Made by a program: the position numbers and the translations under genes. The notes below the pieces were generated by a model that worked only from the letters and a program-made list of their open reading frames with translations, did not search any database and was not told where the DNA came from. Below, piece after piece: positions 11,300-60,309 of a stretch of 64,000 nucleotides of DNA. The first letter of the stretch is position 1, and every line of letters begins with the position of its first letter. The stretch lies in contig JAODUO010000560.1 in the NCBI GenBank assembly GCA_025642075.2, forward strand, positions 145,001-209,000. The letters run 5' to 3'. Origin of the DNA: Ridgeia piscesae (lineage: Eukaryota > Annelida > Polychaeta > Sabellida > Siboglinidae).

Positions 11300-11781
11300 A
11301 CATGATCAGTTCGTGGCTTTTTATTGCAAAATCATGTTAATCAGTATAAGTTATAACTATTGTAGCGTCCTGACCGCCAATAAATGTTTTATCGAAACAG
11401 AACTGACTTCGTAATGTTAAACGTCGAATGTTTATAAGAATCCCGACGCTATCACTCAAATCGCCCCGAGTGACACCCACCCTTTGACCTTTACCAACTG
11501 GGAGCCGTGCACCTGGCTGGGTGTCGCGTTAGTGGCGTCAACTTGTGTTCACGTGATACTGCATCGCGTGATCATGCATTTCCTTCTGAGCTTTTAGCCA
11601 CGCCTACAACGGTTTCGAAAACGCCTCATGGTCGACGTGTACACAGAGTTAAGCGCCCTTATTGCGTCTATTTTCACCGCCTAAATGGTACTTGAAAACA
11701 TATTTTGACTGTCTTTACGCTATAATTTATACCGCATAACATGATTTTGCAATAAAATAAAACGTCACGAACGGACCATGT
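11300..11781. mobile_element. Long-TIR element, about 480 bp
   Basis: The first and last roughly 60 bases are inverted repeats, starting ACATGATCAGTTCGTGGC on the left and ACATGGTCCGTTCGTGAC in reverse on the right. Both arms continue through TTTATTGCAAAATCATGTTA. The interior has a modest open frame (11507-11695) with no recognised domain. It sits exactly between a LINE tail and an RTE fragment. No convincing target duplication is visible, so the exact ends are uncertain. Confidence 0.7.
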
Positions 11782-12295
11782 TGCAAAAAATGCAGGACTA
11801 GCGAAAAGAAAGCAAGAACGGACATAACGATAAACAACCAAGATATCATACGAGAAACGATCTTAACACCAAAGAGCCCTAGGAAAGTCCGAAGAACGCA
11901 GAAGATAGGCCAAGACGGACTCATCACATTACTAGACAAGCAAGGCAGAGAAATCCATGACTAAGATGAGATCATAGAACTAATAGAGGAATTCTAGAGC
12001 GAGCTATATGACAGAGTACCATAATCCACACGGACCCAAAAGAAGTACCAGAAATAACATCATGGGAGGTGAAAATAGCTGAAGAATGAGACAGCAACAG
12101 ACAAAGATCATATATACATCAACATATTGAAAACAGGAGAAGACACTTGCTAAGGTGTACATAAAATGCTTATCAGAAAGACGAATATCCACAGCGTGGT
12201 GATAATCTTCAAGAAGGGAAATAAGAAACACCTGAAGAATTACAGACCGATATGTCTACTATCAAACATCTATAATATACACACGATATATTAGG
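11782..12295 (+). pseudogene. RTE-type LINE fragment, upstream RT region
   Basis: Across several frames the plus strand gives the linker and early RT region of an RTE-like LINE. A KIGQDGLITLLDKQGREI-like segment (near 11905-11960) is followed by PKEVPEITSWEV (near 12035-12070), then AKLYTKCLSERRI-like and KKGNKKHLKNYRPICLLSN-like blocks (12150-12270). It has stops, frameshifts and a small deletion. It matters because it preserves, uninterrupted, the same site that carries the DNA transposon in the paralogue at 15610-18600. Confidence 0.8.
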
Positions 12296-12545
12296 TATTT
12301 CAGAAATAATAGGTATTGCATGAAGCCATGACATTTTGTTCCCTATGTCAACGCTAGTTTATTAGGCAAACAAAAATATACATATAACAGGCATGCTCGA
12401 TATTAGTTTCTTTACTACTAATATAATTAATATACCATTACTAATAGCAGTAATAATACATAACGACAACAATTACTGCTAATGCCACCATTACCGTAAC
12501 TAACTATGCTCCTTAATACCATGGTAACTACTGCTACCATTGCTA

Positions 12546-12784
<239 letters not shown>

Positions 12785-12899
12785 TAAAAATTGTATCCTG
12801 TTGAATATGGTGTGGGCAATGGTAAATACTGAGGCAAAATTGATTACTTCCACGAACATCCACGGGAATCGCCAAGTCACCGTCTGGTCATCCTTCTAG

Positions 12900-14415
12900 T
12901 CCACGATATGTTCGGTGTATCGGTGTACACTGATTTCCTTATCGACCAACAGTGTCTTTGGTGCGGACATTCAGGTAGGTTGGTTGTCTTTGTGTAGCGT
13001 CTGCCGCTATAGTCTGGCTCACTTCTGAATATTCTGTAGTGTCTTGACTGATCACTGCTGCCTACATTAATAAGAACAAAATACGACTCACTAGTGAATC
13101 GCTAATAATGATAATAATGAAATATGATAATTGAAAATATATTGAAAACTGTGGTTTGTTTTGAAAGTGTACACATAGGTCAACATATTTTTTTTGACTG
13201 AACGTTTTTTTAGTTATCCGCCTGGCACCGGTGATGTATAATTGAGCAACGGGGGGACCGGGCTAGTTGTAATACAAGTAAGTTGTAACAGAGGACTTGC
13301 AGACACAACTAGTAATGCAAATTAATCAGTAAGGCTACATTACATTCACCAATAGACTTGAGCATTTCACCTGTAATATTATGTGAATCTGTCGACACGC
13401 CGTCGAGTTACGCCATTTTAAAGAAAAAAAATATTATTATCGATTTTGTCTTTATCTAAAATATAACCGTATGTGTACATGTTTTTCTGCGTTATTGTTG
13501 ATATATGTGGTTATGAGTATAGTGGTCTAAATCTTACATAAACCATTAAAAAGGATTTGAAGTGCGTTTTCGGCAACTGCGTGTTTTGCGAGCGAGACGG
13601 TGTCGGGACAAGTTGTAACGTTCATATGTGGGCAAATTGTAGCACTGTTAGAACATGCCCCCTCGGTCTTTGTTTTTCTGAGTGACCTTTAAAATGACCT
13701 TTAAATTCAAAATCGAGGATGAGATCGGCGATATTATAATTCCTCATCATACGAGTGGTTGATCCAGCATAGATGTTCACTAATTAAAACAACTGCCGTT
13801 ATAACATTCAATAGAACGTTTCAATGTTTAGTTGGTCTGCTATAGATAGTAACTTGATGGGGACCTTGCTCAACTTCTCCTCATATACCTATATACACAC
13901 CCAACTCTACACGCATGGCATGGCTAACATCATTTTGAAGGAGTGGCGCAGCTTGAACATTCATCGTTTAATGGTGATCATGTTTGACCTTCATTTTAAC
14001 ATAATGCACCACTCGATAGCGCCCTGGCATAGCCATTATTTACAGGGAGACAACAGGCTTTCTAATTTGTAAAGGTGTACTGTAATTATACCCAACGATT
14101 GATATCGCATAATGTGTGCAGGGTGGCGGAATTTCAAACACTGATCACATGTCAGTGACATAGTTTGGTTATCGCTCCACACATACTCCACCTATTGACT
14201 GCTCTGTAGCATATCTCGTTGCGGGGGCCGATATATTTTTCTTTCACACAGTTTGTAAATTATTCGAAGAATGAAGAAGATGCAGAGTCATGGAAAATGT
14301 ATGATATTCGCAACTTTCTACAAAAGTTGGATATTCTTCCGTGATTTCAGCAGTTAACAACTACACACCATGCCTCATGTTTACGGGGAGAGATTAAGCA
14401 TTATAAATATGTGAC

Positions 14416-14420
<5 letters not shown>
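12900..14420. other. Unassigned intergenic DNA
   Basis: No family is recognised. Several scattered AAGTTGTAAC-type words (13270, 13610, 14660) hint at an old repeat. The short open frame at 13824-14072 has no recognisable domain. Confidence 0.35.
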
Positions 14421-14428
<8 letters not shown>

Positions 14429-14459
<31 letters not shown>

Positions 14460-14550
14460 GGAGAGAGGGAGAGAGGGAGAGAGGGAGAGAGGGAGAGAGG
14501 GAGAGAGGGAGAGAGGGAGAGAGGGAGAGAGGGAGAGAGGGAGAGAGAAA
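14429..14550. repeat. (GA)n / GAGAGAGG minisatellite
   Basis: A GA run turns into a regular 8-mer GAGAGAGG array, preceded by a short TA run. Confidence 0.95.
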
Positions 14551-14850
14551 GAGATATTGCGCCAATTGTGTAGTTTTCTATATTATTAATATTATTACAA
14601 TATTCACGCGATAACATGTATGTTAAATTTACCCCGTAGGGTGGTAAAACTTGCCCCGTAACGGCGTAAATTGTAACACTTTAGGACACATCGTATAACT
14701 TATTATACCACAAATTTATAATATGCCGGACAATTAATTATGACCTAATTATTTGCGTGAGATATGAGGCATGACATTTTTCGATCGGTTAAGAAACCCA
14801 CCCGCAATCTCTAAATATGTTGTTTTATCAACCAGTTCTGCATCATAAAA

Positions 14851-51752
<36,902 letters not shown>

Positions 51753-51990
51753 CTGAAACATTCAGTATAAGACAAGTGTTTTACCTACTCTGTAATGTTA
51801 TTCCAATTGTTACCCTATTAATATAACACTATATCAGCTTATAATGAAATAGGAAACAACTGGATTTGTTGTGTTAAGGTTTACATGAGTAAAAAAACAA
51901 TGTGCATCTTAAAAGAATACCTTTGTCATTACACTAGATTAATTAGTTTACATTATATACATGTATTTTATTTATTACATATAAACATGC

Positions 51991-52094
<104 letters not shown>

Positions 52095-52247
52095 TGTATA
52101 TATTATTTTATGTTATGTCACATTACATTAATTACTTTACATTATATATACATATTTTATATATACAGTATATATATATATTTATATATATATATATTTA
52201 TACATATGCATATATATATATATATATATATCTTCTGCTATGTTATG

Positions 52248-52325
52248 TCACATTACATTACATTACATTACATTACATTACATTACATTACATTACATTA
52301 CATTACATTACATTACATTACATTA
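52248..52325. repeat. (CATTA)n pentamer array
   Basis: About 15 perfect CATTA units, following a TATGTTATGTCA word that also occurs at 52110. Confidence 0.95.
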
Positions 52326-52429
52326 TATACACACATTTTATTTATTACATATAAACATGCATATATATGTTCTCAAAAGCTGTCAAAGCCATAGCCGGTA
52401 CTAGTGATAAGCTCCTGCTACCATTAAAT

Positions 52430-53353
52430 GTTTCCATATGGCATGCAGAACAGTAAAGCCTCTGTCGGCTCAAGTCCAGTTCCTGGCCTTCCTGTGGTGA
52501 GAGCATTTATACTGACAGGAGAAGGGGCGAAGGCAGGAATATATGTCACCTCAAAACTAGAAGCTTCAGATAGATAAGGAAGGTAGCCTATCTAGGAGAA
52601 GGAAAACTCTGATTTAAAACCTCCACTGCCTTGCAGCCATACTCGTTCAAGAGAAGGGCTAGGGGAGTTAACCCTGAACGGAAATCCAGGTGATGGTGTC
52701 ACAAGAGAAAAACTCCTGCTGCTTTGGAGACCGGTCGAGGAAGATCAAAGGCTAGGCCCACTGCTTATAACTGTGGTTGATGTCAGGAAGGGCATCCGAT
52801 CATAAAAAACTGCCATAAAATAATGCCTGAATTTCAACGATAGATGAATAATGCTAGGGCATCCACTGGAGGCGATATGTGCCAGCAGCCCCCGGCTGAC
52901 ATGAGAAGTGGAGGAGGGGTACTGCGGAGACCACGGCCACAGCCAAAGAAGCTATAGTGGAAAGAAATGTCAAGATCGGAAGCTGGAATGTGGAATCGAT
53001 GACTGGGAGAGGGAGAGAGCTGGTAGAGGTTTGCAAAAGAAGGAACATAGGAATTCTATGTGTGCTGGAAACTAAGTAGGCCGGCAAGAGTTGAAGAGAG
53101 TTGGGAGAAGGATTTAAGATCCGTTACAGTGGAGAGAAGAGCAGTAGAAATGGAGTGGGGGTCATTTGACCCCAGATTTTAAAGAGAAAGTAGTTGAAGT
53201 GTCAAGACCATCAGACAGTCTAATCAAGCTAAAACTGGTGATAGCTGGAGAGAGATATTCAACATAGTGTCAGCATATGTCCCACAGAGTGGAGAAACAG
53301 AGAAGATAAAGGAGGAGTTTTTAAAAGACTGGGAAGATCTGATGACGAGAGTT
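52430..53353 (+). pseudogene. RTE-like LINE: 5' region and endonuclease part 1
   Basis: 52430-52920 looks like the 5' leader of an RTE-type LINE (for example GTCAGGAAGGGCATCCGA at 52780). From 52955 shifting frames give an APE-type endonuclease start: KIGSWNVESMTGRGRELV, then CKRRNIGILCV, then NGVGVI, then IFNIVSAYVPQSGETEKIK, then EFLKDWEDLM. The reading stops where a Gypsy LTR begins and resumes at about 57595. Stops (for example the ETK-stop near 53078) show it is decayed. Confidence 0.8.
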
Positions 53354-53428
53354 GTTAAGTGACTACGTCCAAGACGTGCTGCCATCTGGCGAATGGCAGC
53401 GTAGTGGTGAATTCGAGATGACGCGTCG
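53354..53428 (+). repeat. Gypsy 5' LTR, truncated
   Basis: About 75 bp match the start of the 3' LTR, with changes at 53358 and around 53400. The match ends abruptly after ACGCGTCG. Confidence 0.8.
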
Positions 53429-54115
53429 TGGTGCACCGGTCAGGCCCCCTCAGCCAGTTGTGTTTGGGCCAAACAAGTCAGAATCGTGAAAAATATTCCG
53501 TCGGCGCTGGTCAAATTATTGCACACTATCGGATATTGCTACCAAGCCACGAAATTATCAGGTTGGGATGCTAGAAAACTCACAACGAGATGAAGCCATG
53601 CGGCTGTATGACGGTTTCCAGTTCGCAACACCACAAGAACACCGCACCACGATGGAAATCTTATCAGCTTTTGGCGAATTTGCCATAGGGGAGGCAAACG
53701 GAAGCAGGAGGATGGAGAAAGTTTCGAAGATTTCCATGCCGATCTACGCGTGTTGGCAAAAACTTGCAACTTCTGGCATCAATGTGCAAGCTCGACGATA
53801 AGAGATAGGATCATCTTAGGCATAAGACAGTCGGAGACGCGACAAGAGCTGCTTAAGATCCGCAAACTTTCCCTAGACGCGTGTGTAGATGTCTGCAGGG
53901 CAGCAGAGCCGGCCATATCACACAGGTCAGTACTGGATGATGTATGAGAACCTGTACACGTCGTAAATCATGGTCGTTTACTCAAGCGTGAGTGTCGACA
54001 CTGCGGCAGGCGTCACGCTCCCAAGAAAGAAATGTGCCCCGCATACGGAAAGACCTGCAATAATTGTGGGGCCAAGGATCAGTTTGAACGGAAATGCATG
54101 AAAGGGCGCAACACA
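53417..54115 (+). pseudogene. Gypsy gag with zinc-knuckle region
   Basis: The frame starts MTRRGAPVRPPQPVVFG. It then runs RRRWSNYCTLSDIA, RTTMEILSAFGEFAIGE, and, after a frameshift, ESFEDFHADLRVLAKTCNF. Next is IRDRIILGIRQSETRQELL, followed by LSLDACVDVCRAAE. It ends with two cysteine groups (ECRHCGRRHAPKKEMC and CNNCGAKDQFERKC) that fit paired retroviral-type zinc knuckles. At least one stop and two frameshifts are present. Confidence 0.8.
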
Positions 54116-54234
54116 AATCAGCTGTCTAGAAACCAGCACCAACGACGTGTGTACAACATACGTGACAACAATGGGCCTGATGAAGACGACAGTGGTGACG
54201 CCTGGGTGCATTCACTGACACCACAAAAACGGGG

Positions 54235-54430
54235 CGCATATGCGAAATGTCGAATGCTCGTAAACGGGAAGCAGCTCGTATTCCAAATCGACACAGGTGC
54301 CACAGTCAATATGCTGCCAGCCAGATACGCCAGAGATGTTCTCACAATGTGGAACAAAACGATGATAAAAACCGCTGGGGAAGTGTCGAATATTGCTGAG
54401 CAATCCCAAAACGGAGCCATCACATGATGT
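54235..54430 (+). pseudogene. Gypsy aspartic protease
   Basis: It reads KCRMLVNGKQLVFQIDTGAT, with the DTGA catalytic motif, followed by VNMLPARYA. The frame breaks at 54427 after NGAIT and continues in another frame (DVEFIVFKDNDDCQPILGL), which carries the usual flap and ILG end of the family. Confidence 0.8.
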
Positions 54431-54574
54431 TGAGTTCATCGTCTTCAAGGACAATGACGACTGTCAGCCGATTCTAGGTTTACAGACCAGCGAACAAATG
54501 CATCTTGTGAAAATACAGGACAACAATTTCTATCGTGTGGCAGCAGTCCGAGATGAGTTGTTTCAATTCACTGT

Positions 54575-55800
54575 TTGATGACAATCTGGGAGAATTTCCA
54601 GGTGTGCAACACCTCACAGTCGACCCAGAAGTGTGCCCCAGGATCATGGCTAGCCATAGCCATTCAACCGCAACTCAAGGGCGAACTCGAGCGACTGACA
54701 GGCATGGGTGTCATTGCTCCTGTGGATGAACCGACACCATGGGTCAGTCGAGTGGTAGCTGTGAAGAAGAGATCAGGCGCTATAAGGGTGTGCATAGACC
54801 CTCACGAACTCAACAAGGCGTTGCAGCGTGAGCATTATACATTGCCAATTCTCGAAGATGTGCTTCATGAGCTGCAAGGAGCAACTGTTTTCTCGAAGGC
54901 AGACCTCTCGTCTGGTTACTGGCACGTCAAGTTAGATGACGAATCCAGCATGTTGACGACGTTCCAGACATGTTTTGGAAGATACAGGTGGTGTCGCCTG
55001 CCTTTTGGCACAACGGTGTCAAGTGAAGTGTTCCAAAAACACCTTCTAGAGGCCTTACGTAGCCTACCAGGCATCATCTGCATAGCGGACGACATAGTGA
55101 TCTATGGCAAGACATCGGAAGAGCACGATGAGAACCTGCGAAAGTTCTTCCAGAGGTGTCTGGAGACAGGCCTCAAACTCAACAAACACAAGCAGGACAT
55201 CGGCCTGAAAGAGGTCACATTCATGGGTCACCGAATCACGAAGGAATGGTTACGCGTGGACCCAGCTAAAGTAACGGCAATCAGTGAGATGCAGCCACCG
55301 ACCAACATCAATGAATTGCGCCGATTCATGGGCATGGCGAACTACCTGGCGCAGTTCTGGCCTCACCTGACAGACACGATGCAACCGCTACACAACCTGC
55401 TCAAGAATGACGTGCCCTACGTGTGGTCCAAGACACAACAAACGTCCTTCGATGCAGTCAAGGTGATGCTTGCAGAGGCCCCTGTTCTTGCGTTCTACAA
55501 CTCGGACAAGGAACTAGTGCTGGAGAACGATGCGAGTGAGTACGTACTGGGATCGGTTTTGTAACAAGATGGCAAGCCAATAGCAAACGCAAGCCGATGT
55601 CTGCCTTCAGTTGAACGCCATTACGCTCAGATCGAGAAAGAAATGTTGAGCGTGTTGTTTGGTTTGAGCAAGTTTCACCACTACACGTACGGTCGAGATG
55701 TCACTGTGGTGACTGATCATAAACCGCTAGTTGCGATCCGGGCGAAGCCACTGGGGAAAGCTCGCAAACGGCTACAACAGATGCTGCTGAAATCACACAA
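54575..55800 (+). pseudogene. Gypsy reverse transcriptase and RNase H
   Basis: An open frame from 54575 to 55564 covers the RT: LERLTGMGVIAPVDEPTPWV, then RVCIDPHELNKALQREHY, then FSKADLSSGYWHVKL, then RLPFGTTVSSEVFQ, then ICIADDIVIYG (catalytic ADD, preceded by I where Y or V is usual). The thumb follows with GHRITKEWLRVDPAKV. The next part is the RNase H start, VLENDASEYVLGSVL (N where the catalytic D-A-S context is expected to read D), and after one stop at 55564 RHYAQIEKEMLSVLFGL and VTVVTDHKPL. Confidence 0.88.
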
Positions 55801-55839
55801 GAGTACTCATACCAGCTGACGTACAAACCTGGAAAAGCC

Positions 55840-56700
55840 ATACCGGTCGCCGACGCTTTGTCCCGAGCACCCACAGACGACCCGGTCACGGATGAGGTAG
55901 CCATCAACAACATCACGCTCACAGCGTTCATTCCCGAACGCATAGACCGGATCCGTGGTGCGACATTGCTGGACGCTGTCCTGCAAGAACTGGGTAAAGT
56001 CATCATACTTCAGCTACCGCGACGAGCTAACGATCCAGGATGAGGTCATATTTTGCGGAGAACGCATCGTGATACCGTCGTCACTGCGAAAGAGCATGAA
56101 AGAGAAAGTACATGCCGGCCATATAGGCATCAACTCATCTTTGAGGAGAGCACGAAACCTGATTTACTGGCCTCAGATGTCTACAGACATCCGTCACTAC
56201 GTAGAAACATGTGGTGTGTGCTCAACCTACGCTGACAAGCAACCTGCAGTGTCGATGGACATGACTGAGACCCCAGACCTACCATGGCAGAAAGTAGGGA
56301 CGGATTTGTTCTCGTGGTCTGGAAGGGACTATATGGTAACAAAAGATTGCCACAGCGGTTTCTTCGAGTTAGACTACCTACCAGACACAACCTCCGCAAC
56401 AGTGGTATGAAAGCTGACGAACAATTTCAGTCGACACGGCATACCGCACACACTTATCAGTGACAATGGACCACAGTATGCATCGGCTGTGTTAAGAAAA
56501 TTCGCCCTGAACTGGCAGTTTGTGGACGAGACAAGCAGTCCAGGCAACAATGCAGATCCATATCTCGGTCTTCTGAAAATTCGTAACACACCGTCTGAAG
56601 GAATGACAACCAGCCCTGCACAGCGCCTGTTTGACAGACGTATCAAAACGTTGCTGCCCAACAATACACACACAACCAGTTGAAACCGGGTGGTCCTGCA
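55840..56700 (+). pseudogene. Gypsy integrase, catalytic core damaged
   Basis: The H2C2 zinc finger is clear (HAGHIGINSSLRRARN, then YVETCGVC). The core follows: DLPWQKVGTDLFSW with the first D and, after a stop at 56410, HTLISDNGPQY with the second D. The text then jumps from DETSSP to LGLLKIRNTPSEGMTTSP, so the segment that normally carries the third catalytic residue (E) is missing. The C-terminus continues to about 57200 in broken frames. Confidence 0.85.
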
Positions 56701-57413
56701 GATGTCGAAAAGCAATCCGGATGTCAGCGAACGAAGTTCAAATCAGTACTGAACTCAGACCACGCCAGACGTGACTTACGACGTTTGAATGTCGGCGAAA
56801 CGATCAGAATGCAGCCATTAGAACACGGCAGCAACGGTTTACAAAGCTCTGTCCAGTCGATTGTACGATGTCATAACAGCGACTGAACGCCATTACCGTC
56901 GAAACCGCCGACATCTCAGACCACCACGTCCATCCGAGAACGACACGATACATGATCGCGCTGACATACCTGAACGAATGATACCACCCAGTGGCTCACG
57001 GGATCGAACACACGATCCGGAAACCATTACTGTTGAGACAAACGCAGCCACAACTCAGCAACAGGAAACTGCAGCAGTCTCACAGAATACACGACCAAGT
57101 AAGGTAGTTGTGCCAGAAGACACGCGAGAACATGGTCCTATGACTACACGATCCGGGAGAGTAGTCAGGCCCGTGGACAGATTGAACTTGTATTATATCA
57201 AGCTCACATTGTTATGTATCATGCCTGTAGATGGACTGAACTTAATTGTAGTTGATCAAGTCTATAGACAAAGTGGAATTGGGCTTAAATGTAATAATAG
57301 CAGCCTAATCATGCTAACTTTAATACTCGGTTAAGTTACTATATACTTTCACTGGATAGTGTTAGTCGAAATTTTTTGTTAGTTTATGTTTTTCGAATAA
57401 TAAGGAGGGCGAT

Positions 57414-57580
57414 GTTACGTGACTACGTCCAAGACGTGCTGCCATCTGGCGAATGGCAACGAAGTGGTGAATTCGAGATGACGCGTCGGAGCACATGTAT
57501 GTCTGCTAGAGACACCTTGTTGTAGATTAAAACTGTTGGAGCCTAGTAATGTATTCGTGTCATTATCATTGATAGACGTG
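57414..57580 (+). repeat. Gypsy 3' LTR
   Basis: It starts TGTTACGTGACTACGTCC and repeats the truncated 5' LTR. It is preceded by a purine-rich AAGGAGGGCGA tract, the likely polypurine primer. Confidence 0.8.
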
Positions 57581-57589
57581 GTCACGGAT

Positions 57590-57756
57590 AACGAAACAAG
57601 ACTGTAGTAGGAGCTGACCTAAACGAACATGTGGGAAAACATCCAGGTGTTTTTCAAAGAGTGCATGGCCAAAGGAACATAGAAGGGGAGAAAATCTTGG
57701 AAAGCATGGAGGATAATGGATGGATTTATTTAAATGGAAACAAAAGTCAATGTTTT
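57590..57756 (+). pseudogene. LINE endonuclease part 2
   Basis: KTVVGADLNEHVGKHPGVFQ and HGQRNIEGEKILESMEDNGW continue the endonuclease interrupted at 53353. The reading breaks again near 57705-57756, where another repeat is inserted. The next matching text (NLDLALVNTFFNKRK) appears near 60335. Confidence 0.8.
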
Positions 57757-58018
57757 GATCATATGGGGTTAACAGAGTTAATAAAAAGTAACAGATTCCA
57801 ACAACTTTCATATTTTTAACGTCAGTGGTTTACCAGGAAACAAAATGTAGAACATATAGCCATGGAAAGTCTATAGACTACGCCACTTTAGAAACAAAAT
57901 GACGTAGTTAAGTCGTCTTGGACGGCGTGAACTGTGCATGCGTATTATTTATTATCTGTTACTTTCTGACCTAACCACGAAAACGACCGCCAACAGCCGC
58001 CAAACTTCTCACATTTCT

Positions 58019-58098
<80 letters not shown>

Positions 58099-58840
58099 CA
58101 CTACATTACAAAAAAACACTTGTACTCCTCTAACGACGAAAATTCACAAAGAAACGCGCAAATCTTGACCGATGGCAACTCGACAACTTCGACTACCGTA
58201 AACTCGCTATTATAAGTTAGCTTTACTAAACTTTTAAACGGCAAACAAAGGCAACGCTTTGGTGATATGGGCCTAACAGAGTTGACAAAAAGTAACAATT
58301 TAATATAAAAAGATATAATTTTAATTGTTTATTTTATATAGCGCCAAATCCATAACTATTTGTGCTGCTTCACAACAAACTGTTATTAAAGTATATGCAA
58401 TAAGAAGAATGCTACCCACAGGTAATATTTATTTCTAAATACAAAATACAAGTGTCCGCATAATTATCTAAAATTGCCTAAATAAAAGAGGTATGGAAAT
58501 TACGTGTTTTTCAATTATATAACATCGTTTATTTTATAAATATTTCTATAAACATCCCGAGCATATTGGGAGCATGCAAGCTTATAAGCGATGTTTTAAC
58601 AATAATAACTAAAACTGTGACATATTACTATTTTTAAATGCACCAAAACCTTCTTTTTCTACTACCATATATTTCCCATATTCCTGTTAAAAAAATGTAT
58701 TGTTCCGATAATTAATAAAGTGTCTTGTCCAAAAATAATTATTATAACATATCTGGTGGTGGAAATATCATGCATAGGTAGAACAAATAGCTTCAGTAAT
58801 ATTTGTGTATGTATATATGTGAGGAGAAGTTTGGCGGCTG
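57757..58840. mobile_element. Interspersed repeat (second copy of the 31850-32900 family)
   Basis: It begins GATCATATGGGGTTAACAG and is the inverted match of 31850-32900. It contains a TA microsatellite (58020-58094) and an inner inverted pair (GCCGCCAAACTTCTCACAT at 57997 and its complement at 58819-58840). No protein is encoded. Confidence 0.75.
58020..58094. repeat. (TA)n microsatellite
   Basis: A pure TA run inside the interspersed repeat. Confidence 0.95.
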
Positions 58841-59277
58841 TTGACGTTTCTGCGCATGCGCGATATATGTAAAATCATCAATGTGCAGCGAAAAGATAAA
58901 GCATTTATAGTATAAATATTACGGGTTGTTCGTTAGGATGTATATAACCTCTCAGCAAAGTTATTTGTCGCAAATTAACACTAGACAAACAAGTTTTGAG
59001 TCAGATTTTGATAGCAAGCGTAAATCTCGTGACAGTAGTGCGCCATAATAATGACAGTGATGTATAAAAAAAACGTAATATTTTATTGCGTTAAACGACA
59101 TTTTAAGAAACTCTTCACAGTAATCATCACAGGTAAGTTAACGAACAGCTCATGGCATTTATACTGAAAATGCTTTGTTGTTTCGCTGGACATTGGTGAT
59201 TTTACATTTATTGGGCATGCGCAGAAACGTCACCCGGAACGTTTTTAACGCCCGGAAAAATGTAAGCGCGACAACGG
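58841..59277. mobile_element. MITE copy D
   Basis: It shares the GACGTTTCTGCGCATGCGC left arm and the GCGCATGC... right arm ending AAATGTAAGCGCGACAA with copies A and C. The outermost left TIR bases are lost at the junction with the preceding repeat. Confidence 0.8.
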
Positions 59278-60100
59278 CAACGAATTCACTGAACCACTGT
59301 TTCAGTTCTGCTCGATTCAAAGGTTAACAAGAAGACATCTTACTGATATTGTCTTTCACTGTATTGTTAATTACTACAAGCGTATGAGGAACAGTGTGGC
59401 ATATTGCTGTTGCGATTTCGTTGTAAATCGACGTAAGGCACTTTTAACGAACCACTTGGCTCTGTTATGACAACTGAACCAACAGACGACACCGTGACGT
59501 ATTACTTGTCTAAGATGCAGATAGAAGCTGGATTTTGATTGGTTGTATCGAACAAGATGGGCCTGTTCATGATTTAGCCAGATTTACACACTTTAACACC
59601 ACTTTCTGAGGAAATTACTATTGCGAAAAATTTGATTGTAGATGCAAGTGGTTAGTTTGTGTAAACTCTTAGGTGCATTACACCAAACCGTTGCCTTTTT
59701 GCCCTTTAATATAAAATGTAAAACATTGTACAGATATACATAAAATACAACTACAAAGTACATTAAATAAAAGGATGACACAAAAAAGAAAGTGCAAGCA
59801 CTTATTTCTATTGTGGTCCCTGTGGTCCTATCGACAGATACAGACAAATACATGACTGACATTGACACAATATGACAAATAAAACAATATTAAAACAACA
59901 ATAATAAATAAAATTGATAAATAATGACTGCATATAAAAGATATTGATAAATACAATTAGAAAAGGGGGAAATAATCTCCTGATTTGATATACCATAGGT
60001 CATTAGTAAAATGCTGTCATTTTGTACCAAAAATAAATAATACTAATAAATAATAATAATAATAATAATAAATAATAAATACCTGGTAACACTTACGTCA
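59278..60100. other. Unassigned, probably LINE 3' region
   Basis: AT-rich with an AAT triplet run (60040-60080). The minus-strand frames at 59593-59996 are hydrophobic and low in information. They lie downstream of the LINE fragment at 60111 on the same strand, so this may be its 3' tail. Confidence 0.35.
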
Positions 60101-60110
60101 TAAATTACGA

Positions 60111-60300
60111 TTAAAAATAAATAAAAGAGCTGGCTTCCTGATCATTAAGATAACTGAACAAAAGCCGTTTCATTTGTTTGTCTAATTTTAATTTGACATT
60201 TGACTTACAAATAATCTTATCAGCCACTCTTAATCCAGTTAGAGACTGATCTAACTCTACACCTAGACATTTAACATATGCTTGACATGTCAATGTGGTG
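60111..60300 (-). pseudogene. LINE RT C-terminal scrap
   Basis: VKCLGVELDQSLTGLRVADK, then IICKSNVKLK and KQMKRLLFSYL match the block after the RT core in LINEs (LGVELDQSLTG is characteristic). It is less than 200 bp, truncated at both ends. Confidence 0.7.
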
Positions 60301-60309
60301 CATTGATTT

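Larger units (their letters stand above)
53354..57580 (+). mobile_element. Gypsy-type LTR retrotransposon inserted in the LINE
   Basis: The terminal repeats share TGACTACGTCCAAGACGTGC and on through GATGACGCGTCG (53360-53428 and 57419-57486). The 3' copy extends to about 57580. The 5' LTR is cut short after about 75 bp and joins directly to gag, so the rest of the LTR and the primer-binding site are deleted. Gene order gag, protease, RT, RNase H, integrase is Ty3/Gypsy. No envelope gene is visible. The LINE reading frame resumes behind it, proving insertion. The exact target duplication could not be set. Confidence 0.85.

Noticed and set aside
10950..11310. Independent gene at 10932-11231
   Set aside because: The text is a standard LINE C-terminal block, broken by a pentamer expansion.
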